Shown here: piece after piece, positions 1 through 4,899 of the stretch
How positions within the stretch are numbered: the stretch's first letter is position 1
Layout of the letters: the number at the start of each line of letters is the position of its first letter
Assembly: GCA_031259505.1 (NCBI GenBank)
Contig: JAIRLL010000156.1
Span: 1-9,570, forward strand
Length of the DNA: 9,570 nucleotides
Origin: Tannerella sp.
GTDB taxonomy: Bacteria > Bacteroidota > Bacteroidia > Bacteroidales > Tannerellaceae
Direction: 5' to 3'
The notes under the pieces: model-generated
What the model was told of the DNA's origin: nothing
Databases searched by the model: none
What the model saw: only the letters and a program-made list of their open reading frames with translations
Program-made: the position numbers and the translations under genes

Positions 1-125
1 GTGAAGTCGCCGTTCAATTCCGCACCGTCGGGCGCGGGATATACGATAATCTGCTGTGCATGACCGGCAAGACAAATGCCAAGCAAACAAACAGACAGCG
101 CCAATGTTTTCTCAATATATCTCAT
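1..125 (-). CDS. N-terminus of a secreted protein (partial, runs off the window)
   Basis: Only the first 41 codons are inside the window; the gene continues past position 1. The frame opens with ATG at 125-123 and reads MRYIEKTLALSVCLLGICL, followed by AGHAQQIIVYPAPDGAELN. This is a classical signal peptide: a charged start, a hydrophobic core at about residues 7-20, and a type I cleavage site most likely between A23 and Q24. Mature proteins starting with QQ after an A-x-A-like site are common in Bacteroidota. The cysteines (13, 18) do not sit in a good lipobox, so a lipoprotein is less likely. The start overlaps the stop codon of the preceding frame by 4 bp (ATGA), which suggests translational coupling to the AbiE remnant. 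The mature N-terminus vaguely recalls the N-terminal beta-domain of secreted glycoside hydrolases or esterases from Bacteroides PULs. That is memory-based and weak, and the function is not determined here. Confidence 0.7.
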   Translation of the reverse strand, partial: MRYIEKTLALSVCLLGICLAGHAQQIIVYPAPDGAELNGDF

Positions 126-547
126 GTTATTCTATAATAAAACAGTTCTTCTAATTTCTCAACATTTTGACGGTATTTGTCGTAGTTGTCATGTTTCAGT
201 TTAGCGATATTCAACAATTTCCATTTTACTGCGGGGAAATCGGCATAATCAAATTGTTCCCACCGAGGCTCGCCTTTTACAAAAGAAAGAATAAACTCTT
301 TTTCTTTTATCGACAGCGAATTATTGACTAAGGAAACTAAGCCTTCTCTGATTTCCTCAAATTCCTCATACCTGAAATGTTCATCGGTCATTCCCATAAA
401 CTGGCTTTCAAAGATTACTCTCTGGTCGATATAATTGGGTCGCAGGATTTCACTTATCGGACGTTTGCAGCAAAGCAGAAAGAATATAAACCCCTGTTTT
501 ATATCAATAAGCAACGCGACCTGTTTTTTAGTTATCTCTTTAATCAT
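122..547 (-). CDS. Internally deleted AbiEii-like toxin remnant (141 aa)
   Basis: AbiEii/AbiGii toxins are nucleotidyltransferases of type IV toxin-antitoxin and phage-abortive systems and are normally about 300 residues long. This frame has only 141. Residues 1-15 (MIKEITKKQVALLID) resemble the extreme N-terminus of the family. From about residue 18 the sequence is already family C-terminus: QGFIFFLLCCKRPISEILRP, then GMT at 52-54 with an acidic helix, LSFVKGEPRW at 87-96 and PAVKWKLLNI at 105-114. The core between them, which would carry the G-S-x-x-D-x-D metal/nucleotide motif, is absent, so catalytic activity is not expected. The reading frame is unbroken across the join (near 494-505), which implies an in-frame deletion and not decay by frameshift. 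The start overlaps the stop of the antitoxin gene as ATGA, as in intact abiE operons. Homology is from recognition of conserved phrases, not from a search. A small stand-alone protein with a new role is possible. Confidence 0.72.
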   Translation of the reverse strand: MIKEITKKQVALLIDIKQGFIFFLLCCKRPISEILRPNYIDQRVIFESQFMGMTDEHFRYEEFEEIREGLVSLVNNSLSIKEKEFILSFVKGEPRWEQFDYADFPAVKWKLLNIAKLKHDNYDKYRQNVEKLEELFYYRIT

Positions 548-1317
548 ACCAGTTCTTCGGGTAAAATCAATTTATATTTCGGAATCAGGACGCCGCTTCC
601 GGTCAGGGAACGATTACCGGCGCCTAAATCAATTTTCTTCACATCTAAATATTTGAACCAGCCATGTTCGGCTTTTTCGGCAAAATAGAGGAAGAGCCGT
701 TTTACTTTCACCGATTTGCATTTTTCCAGCAGTTGCTGCACTTTCGCCGGTCGCAGTCCGCTCAATCCTTCCATTAACTCGTATGCTTCCGACAAGGGGA
801 ACTGTGCGGGACAAAGCGCGATACATTCCATGATTGCACGGTCGAGGTTCGATATTTTCATCGTCTGTTCGCCGTCTTTAAAATCCGCCATACCCATCGT
901 TTCGTCGTCAAACAGCGACAAACGGAAAAGTCTTGTTTTTGTATCCCATTCGTTATTTGTAAACCAGCGGGGCAGTTTGATATTACCGTTTACAAAAAGA
1001 GTAGTTTCGTGGGAATTTATTTGCAGATAATGTGCAACTCCCTGTAATTCCAGCGCCGAACGTCCCCCGACATGAATATTGACCTGGGCGAACTTTTGCA
1101 ATGCCGACAACGCGCCTGCCAACACAAACGGGTCGTTCGATTTAAGCATGGCGCCTTTGCCTATTGATTTCAACCATCCTCCTTTGCGGTAACATTGCTG
1201 TAATTCATACGAATATCCCTGCGATAATAACCACGAAGGTAATAATACCGTGCCTCGCGGCAGCGATTGTATCAGGGTATTTATCCTTGTTTTGTTTATT
1301 TCCAAATCTTTATTCAT
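544..1317 (-). CDS. AbiEi-like antitoxin / transcriptional regulator of a type IV TA system
   Basis: The 257-residue product has the layout of the AbiEi family, the antitoxin and autorepressor of AbiE type IV systems. A short N-terminal winged helix-turn-helix covers about residues 18-57, with the family-like phrases LLPSWLLSQGYS and YRKGGWLKSIGKGAM. A larger C-terminal domain with antitoxin function follows (about 60-257). It includes GGRSALELQGVAHYL at 84-98, ISNLDRAIMECI at 155-166, and a basic, glycine-rich end near 224-250 (LDVKKIDLGAGNRSL). Length is normal and no lesion is visible. In known systems AbiEi binds inverted repeats in its own promoter and neutralises AbiEii without stable contact. 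Here the partner toxin gene, overlapping by 4 bp downstream, has lost its catalytic core, so this protein is probably an orphan antitoxin or now only a regulator. There is no Shine-Dalgarno before the ATG, as is usual in Bacteroidota. The leader is short and AT-rich. Confidence 0.85.
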   Translation of the reverse strand: MNKDLEINKTRINTLIQSLPRGTVLLPSWLLSQGYSYELQQCYRKGGWLKSIGKGAMLKSNDPFVLAGALSALQKFAQVNIHVGGRSALELQGVAHYLQINSHETTLFVNGNIKLPRWFTNNEWDTKTRLFRLSLFDDETMGMADFKDGEQTMKISNLDRAIMECIALCPAQFPLSEAYELMEGLSGLRPAKVQQLLEKCKSVKVKRLFLYFAEKAEHGWFKYLDVKKIDLGAGNRSLTGSGVLIPKYKLILPEELV

Positions 1318-1339
1318 ACATATAATATAATTAACCGCG

Positions 1340-1347
1340 CAAAGATA
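1340..1347 (-). promoter_or_regulatory. Bacteroidota -7 box for the AbiEi-like gene
   Basis: The minus strand reads TATCTTTG, an exact match to the Bacteroidota sigma-factor consensus TAnnTTTG. It lies 22 bp upstream of the AbiEi ATG, giving a predicted leader of only about 15-20 nt. No clear TTTG/TTG -33 element is found 19-21 bp further upstream, so the promoter may be weak or factor-assisted. I saw no convincing inverted repeat here that would serve as an AbiEi operator. Confidence 0.5.
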
Positions 1348-1515
1348 AACTGTTTTACCGAGAGTCGGGAGATCCTTTCATCTTGCGTATGGCTACATCC
1401 GGGACGTCTCGCGCAGACAGGTTTAATCCGACCAGGAGGGACAATCCGCAGATGATACTTTTTATTCTATTCTTTATTGATAACTTCCTGTTCTACGTAT
1501 AATTAGATTGAACGT

Positions 1516-1598
1516 CGTCCGGCAAAGGGGCTGTTTGCCGTCCGGCAAAGGGGCTGTTTGCCGCCCGGCAAAGAGACTGTTTGCCGCCCGGCAAAGAG
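1516..1598. repeat. 23-bp tandem repeat array (3.6 copies) forming three small hairpins
   Basis: Units lie at 1516-1538, 1539-1561, 1562-1584 and a partial unit at 1585-1598. The first two are identical. The third differs by T to C at its third base and GGG to AGA in the spacer, and the partial fourth shares both changes. Each unit junction makes the near-palindrome TTTGCCG-(TC or CC)-CGGCAAA, giving hairpins at 1534-1549, 1557-1572 and 1580-1595. The differences fall only in the loop and in the linker between hairpins; all stem bases are kept. The last unit runs directly into the 13-bp stem at 1596-1625. There are no unique spacers, so it is not a CRISPR array. It may be a transcribed 3' structure, a protein-binding array or a REP-like element. 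Confidence 0.85.
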
Positions 1599-1625
1599 GT
1601 TATTCGTACTGCTACGAATAACCTC
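1596..1625 (-). terminator. 13-bp perfect stem-loop after the DUF4469 gene (probable terminator)
   Basis: Arms GAGGTTATTCGTA (1596-1608) and TACGAATAACCTC (1613-1625) are perfectly complementary, with a 4-nt loop at 1609-1612. The hairpin starts 14 nt after the stop codon of the DUF4469 gene, where a terminator is expected. On the minus strand it is followed by only three T residues (CTC-TTTGCC), so it is not a textbook Rho-independent terminator. It could instead protect the mRNA 3' end or act together with the neighbouring repeat hairpins. Confidence 0.6.
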
Positions 1626-1639
1626 GATGCGGGTAGGCA

Positions 1640-2365
1640 TCATTCGACAATCAGCGGCAGATCGTAAACAATTGTACGTGGGGCTTTTAAAAACGCATTT
1701 CCACTTGTGTACCGCGTGACGATTTGCAGCGTATAAGTTCCCGCCGGCAGGTCAGGGGCGAGCGTCGTAAGCCGTTTCGGGTCGTTTTGCGAGATTTGCG
1801 TCGCCTGCGCCTTCTCGCCGCTTTCGTAGACGAAGAAGATGCCCAGTTCGGGGTCGTCGTCGGGCGCAATGCGCAGCTTGTCGCCCGTGATGACGATGAT
1901 GCCGTTGGGGGTGATGTGCCCGTCGATGGCTTTCGTGGCGGCGTCGGTCACGAGGCCGATGTATGCGCCGCTGTCTTTCACGCCAAGCACTTCCATGTGC
2001 ACGTGCGACAGCCCGTCGCGCAGCGCGGTGGCGGGTGTAACGCTTATGTACGGTCTCTGCTTTTCGGGGTCGACCGTCCGGTCCGAGCCGATCCACAGCC
2101 CATGTACGCTCGGCGCGATGTGCACCACGCCGTCCTGCACCGACGAGCCGCCGAGCACCGTGTCGAGTACGATGCCGTCGCGCTCGTTGAGTATCGCCAG
2201 AATCGTTTCGTAGCGCAACTCTGAACGACCCTTGACGATGCGTTCGGCAATGTCTTCGTTGCGAATCGTTTGTCCTACCGTAGAGACTTCGCCCGTGTAG
2301 TCGTTCTCTACTTCCTTCGTCATGAAATTCTGACGTAACCAGATTTTCCAAATGTTCTTTGCCAT
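1640..2365 (-). CDS. DUF4469-type HU/IHF-like DNA-binding protein
   Basis: The 241-residue product matches the Bacteroidota family in which an HU/IHF-like DNA-binding domain is joined to an Ig-fold DUF4469 domain. The N-terminal part (about 1-130) includes EDIAERIVKGRSELRYETIL (38-57), the HU-like helical segment, and then SVQDGVVHIAPSVHGLWIG (75-93), PYISVTP and HMEVLGVKDSG. The C-terminal Ig-like domain (about 135-240) carries IGLVTD, DGHITPNGIIVITGDKLRI (148-166), LGIFFV, DLPAGTYTLQIVTRY (205-219) and the terminal KAPRTIVYDLPL. Length is normal and it appears intact. It presumably acts on the nucleoid, but its cellular role is not established. It has its own promoter and stem-loop, so it is transcribed apart from the PUL. 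It is strikingly GC-rich: about 65% in 1861-1920 by hand count, against about 32-38% in sampled 60-base blocks of the lyase and antitoxin genes. The long open frames seen in other phases over it are side effects of that composition. Confidence 0.88.
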   Translation of the reverse strand: MAKNIWKIWLRQNFMTKEVENDYTGEVSTVGQTIRNEDIAERIVKGRSELRYETILAILNERDGIVLDTVLGGSSVQDGVVHIAPSVHGLWIGSDRTVDPEKQRPYISVTPATALRDGLSHVHMEVLGVKDSGAYIGLVTDAATKAIDGHITPNGIIVITGDKLRIAPDDDPELGIFFVYESGEKAQATQISQNDPKRLTTLAPDLPAGTYTLQIVTRYTSGNAFLKAPRTIVYDLPLIVE

Positions 2366-2412
2366 AATCTTTTCTTTTTTAGTAATGTTTTATCGGTTTT
2401 TTTATGTGCAGG

Positions 2413-2420
2413 CAAAGTTA
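2413..2420 (-). promoter_or_regulatory. Bacteroidota -7 box for the DUF4469 gene
   Basis: The minus strand reads TAACTTTG, an exact TAnnTTTG match 47 bp upstream of the ATG, so the leader would be about 40 nt. A TTG lies at 2437-2435, but only 14 bp from the box, shorter than the usual 19-21, so the -33 element is doubtful. An A-tract lies between them on the minus strand. The leader just before the start is A/G-rich (AAAAAGAAAAG), the usual Bacteroidota substitute for a Shine-Dalgarno. Confidence 0.5.
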
Positions 2421-2475
2421 CTGTTTTTTTTGTGCAATATGTATGTTTAAGTACGATAATTTACAACCTGCAATT

Positions 2476-2508
2476 AAAAAAGAGGGAACGTCCGGAGATG
2501 CCCTCTTT
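2476..2508 (-). terminator. Rho-independent terminator of the PUL transcript
   Basis: On the minus strand the 8-bp stem AAAGAGGG/CCCTCTTT (2508-2501 with 2486-2479) closes a 14-nt loop. It is immediately followed by a run of six T residues (2481-2476, shared with the stem end). It lies about 55 nt after the lyase stop codon and before the DUF4469 promoter, which fits termination of the susC-susD-lyase message. In the plus orientation there is no T-run, so it is directional. Confidence 0.8.
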
Positions 2509-2563
2509 CGAGGTATTACCGGCTCAAAATATTCCTGTTATCCTTTGACTGTGATAGAGTGTG

Positions 2564-4816
2564 TTATTTTTTAACTTTCAGCGTCAGATTATTCCCTTTG
2601 TAGTCGGGCTTGACGGTTTGCCCGTTGAAAACGACCAGACCATGTTTTTTCGACGAATATACTTCTGCGTTCATCCTCTCCTGTCCCTGCACCACCATGT
2701 GGGGACGAGTCTGAGTAAAATCGAACGCCGCAAATGCCTTTGACAGCGATTCAAACAAACTTCGGCTGTCTTTACGCAGGTAACTGCCATAAGCAATGAA
2801 TATCCGGTCAATATTCGACAGAGAGGGCTGTTGTCCTTCGGGATAAGAGAAAGCGGTTAAATAAGCGTCGGTCTCGAAGCCCTGAAATGTTACACAACTG
2901 TTGAGATGCATCAAACGGCCATCGGCTTCTTCGTTGAGATACAAATCCGTTACCCGCCTGTCTTTTCTGATACGTACGCCTGTCAAATTATATTCCCGCA
3001 GTCGCTCAATGACAGGCAAGTCCGCAGAGTCAGAAAGAATAATGGCGGTAATACCTTTCATTTGACGCGCTTTTCCGGGCGCACATATTGAGTAATAAGT
3101 CTCGCTGTTCTTTTCATCATGCGAGATTGGCGCCTGATGCTCCACTAAGTTCATCTTTTCGGGAAAATCGTGGTTATAACCAGTGGCGATCAACTGTTCG
3201 GGGAACAATGGACGGACACTTACGGAGGCCGATTTGTTGGTGATTTGTATATCGTAACCCACTTTCCTCGCTTTGCCTTCGGGATGTAATAACCATTCAA
3301 ACGAACCATACTCGTGCGCTTTCAAATCATCTATAATCAGTATCACGTCGTCAATCCACAAGAAATGGCGAAAATTGCGGGATAAAAGCGACGCCATCGG
3401 ACCCGTGCCATTGGCTAATAAATAGCGAATAGACCCGATGTCTATCAGTTCGTTCAACTTGCCATTGAGTGGACTGCCGTGATATTGCTGCTCTACCGGC
3501 TGCCCCTTACCATCGAATAAGACCACATTATGAGCCTGGCTTTGGAAAAAATACTCCGGATATAATTTATTTCCATACGAAGTATTTCCGGCGTCTTTAA
3601 TCATCAATTCCCCTTTGTGGAAAAGGATATAGGAATTGCAGTCGGCATGAGAGTGATTCCAGGTATAGCCGCATTTCACGCCCAAAAATGTAGCATTTTC
3701 GTCCCATGAATTGCGCAACATTCCCCAACCGTTGGTTTCATAAACAGTAGAACAGGGGATAGAGGGCGACTTTGGCGCTACGGAATAATCTATCGGATAG
3801 ACCAAATCCAAAGCAGAGATGAATCTGTCAGACGCCGCTGCCCGAAGATACCATAAAGCGTCGGGCGACTGCAATCCGACTCTGCAAAGCGCTTTCAAAA
3901 CGCCAACTCCGTTATTTTGCAAACCCGAATCGCCGAAGTTCAGCGAATATAGCCCGCCCGTTCGCGGATAGCAGGCATTCAAATACCATTCCGTCAAGAG
4001 CGAAAGATATTCAATAGCAGGCATTTTCTTGCCCTTGAACGTATTCTCCCAGGCAAGAAGGTAATTCAGATAGCACGTATTGCCTAATGTACTGTAACTC
4101 ACGCTCTCATACATAAATCCCCTGTCATAAGTGGCATGCTTGTTTTGCAGTTCGTCACCGCCGAAACTAAACCACAACGGCGCCGCGTCGGTAATGGCGT
4201 CAATCCATTCCTGCGCTCTCGGCTCATCGTCAATGATTGCCAATACTGCTATTCCAACATTATAAACAATATGCGCCCACCAGTTATGCCCCATTGAATT
4301 GAGCGAGTGGATACGCTTGTCACTCAGTAGCCAGTCGCCAAGAACCGGTTCAATGCCTAATTTTACAAGTTTTTCCGTAAAATATTTCCTTTCCGAAGCG
4401 CTTAACGTGTTTTTGATACAATCATAGTAGAGGCCAACGCTCGACGCCGTACTTGCGGTTGACATCTCCGAGTTCCACGGCGGGTCGCGCCTCAAAAAAT
4501 CTTCCGCAACCCATTTGTCCTTCCCGCACGTTTCATTAAGAATCTCCTTTATACGGTCGGAATACTTGCTGTCGTTAGTCATCAGATAACAGAAACACAA
4601 GTTTTGAGCGTTTATGCTCCGGTTATCGTTCAACGACTTGTTGGTTTGCTCAATTAGCTGGAGATGCTGCTGCTTCACTTGCGGCTCACGCTCAATCCTT
4701 TTCTTGAGCGCCTCCAGATTGTCTGTCGTGAAATACAAGTGAGGCGAGTGCGCCCGCTCACTTGCATTCGTGATGAAACAGACAGAAAGGAGAATGAAAA
4801 TAATTAATCTCTGCAT
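2564..4816 (-). CDS. Secreted heparinase II/III-like polysaccharide lyase
   Basis: The 750-residue product starts with a signal peptide (MQRLIIFILLSVCFITNAS, cleavage near 18-20, no good lipobox) and should act in the periplasm or at the surface. The N-terminal part (about 25-345) fits the alpha/alpha toroid of this lyase fold, with GHNWWAH at 176-182, YDRGFMYESVSY at 230-241 and NFGDSG at 293-298. The heparinase II/III-like beta domain follows (about 360-500): NHSHADCNSY at 387-396, IKDAG at 406-410, AHNVVLFDGKGQ at 428-439. The remainder to 750 is beta-rich. By analogy with Pedobacter heparinase II, H388 is a candidate catalytic residue and H390/D408/H429 a candidate zinc site. H182 and Y236 (54 residues apart, as in related lyases) may be the acid/base pair. 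The family cleaves uronic-acid glycans by beta-elimination; alginate, heparin/heparan and other acidic glycans are all possible, and I cannot assign a PL family number. It is downstream of susD without its own visible promoter, so probably co-transcribed. Confidence 0.85.
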   Translation of the reverse strand: MQRLIIFILLSVCFITNASERAHSPHLYFTTDNLEALKKRIEREPQVKQQHLQLIEQTNKSLNDNRSINAQNLCFCYLMTNDSKYSDRIKEILNETCGKDKWVAEDFLRRDPPWNSEMSTASTASSVGLYYDCIKNTLSASERKYFTEKLVKLGIEPVLGDWLLSDKRIHSLNSMGHNWWAHIVYNVGIAVLAIIDDEPRAQEWIDAITDAAPLWFSFGGDELQNKHATYDRGFMYESVSYSTLGNTCYLNYLLAWENTFKGKKMPAIEYLSLLTEWYLNACYPRTGGLYSLNFGDSGLQNNGVGVLKALCRVGLQSPDALWYLRAAASDRFISALDLVYPIDYSVAPKSPSIPCSTVYETNGWGMLRNSWDENATFLGVKCGYTWNHSHADCNSYILFHKGELMIKDAGNTSYGNKLYPEYFFQSQAHNVVLFDGKGQPVEQQYHGSPLNGKLNELIDIGSIRYLLANGTGPMASLLSRNFRHFLWIDDVILIIDDLKAHEYGSFEWLLHPEGKARKVGYDIQITNKSASVSVRPLFPEQLIATGYNHDFPEKMNLVEHQAPISHDEKNSETYYSICAPGKARQMKGITAIILSDSADLPVIERLREYNLTGVRIRKDRRVTDLYLNEEADGRLMHLNSCVTFQGFETDAYLTAFSYPEGQQPSLSNIDRIFIAYGSYLRKDSRSLFESLSKAFAAFDFTQTRPHMVVQGQERMNAEVYSSKKHGLVVFNGQTVKPDYKGNNLTLKVKK

Positions 4817-4850
4817 TTTTTTGAATGTAACTGTTTTATCCTGTGAATTG

Positions 4851-4881
4851 AAATGGGGTCGCCGTTAACGCAACCCCATTT
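4851..4881 (-). promoter_or_regulatory. Stem-loop in the susD-lyase gap
   Basis: AAATGGGGT (4851-4859) pairs with ACCCCATTT (4873-4881). On the minus-strand RNA the stem extends by a U-G wobble and two more GC pairs to 12 bp, closing a 7-nt loop. It begins 18 nt after the susD stop codon. No U-run follows on the minus strand, so full termination is unlikely. It may lower read-through or stabilise the upstream susCD message, giving less lyase than transporter. No TAnnTTTG box is present in the 83-bp gap. Confidence 0.6.
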
Positions 4882-4899
4882 CCTTCTAATTTTCAAGTA

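Larger units (their letters stand above)
1318..1639. other. 322-bp intergenic region between the antitoxin and DUF4469 genes
   Basis: From the antitoxin side, the region holds an AT-rich leader and a -7 box (1340-1347), then a GC-richer block at about 1355-1450 with no recognisable gene. Next come an AT-rich stretch at 1455-1515, a hairpin-forming tandem repeat (1516-1598) and a large stem-loop (1596-1625) just after the stop of the DUF4469 gene. A 62-codon frame on the plus strand that enters the region has no ribosome-binding site or family resemblance and is taken as chance. No tRNA or other RNA gene was recognised. Confidence 0.6.

Noticed and set aside
377..688. Plus-strand frames over the toxin remnant and antitoxin (103 and 73 codons)
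   Set aside because: They are antisense to frames with clear family resemblance and have no ribosome-binding context or recognisable motif.
1267..1455. Small plus-strand gene (62 codons) divergent from the antitoxin
   Set aside because: It starts inside the antitoxin coding region, crosses its promoter, and shows no motif or ribosome-binding site.
1516..1598. CRISPR array
   Set aside because: The 23-bp units are directly abutting with no unique spacers, and no cas gene is nearby.
1724..2351. Long open frames on both strands (up to about 199 codons) overlapping the DUF4469 gene
   Set aside because: They are Arg/Ala/His-rich, low-complexity translations produced by the high GC of the region. 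The 1640-2365 frame carries the recognisable family sequence.
2476..2508. Bidirectional terminator
   Set aside because: Only the minus-strand reading has a T-run after the stem, and there is no plus-strand gene that would need it.
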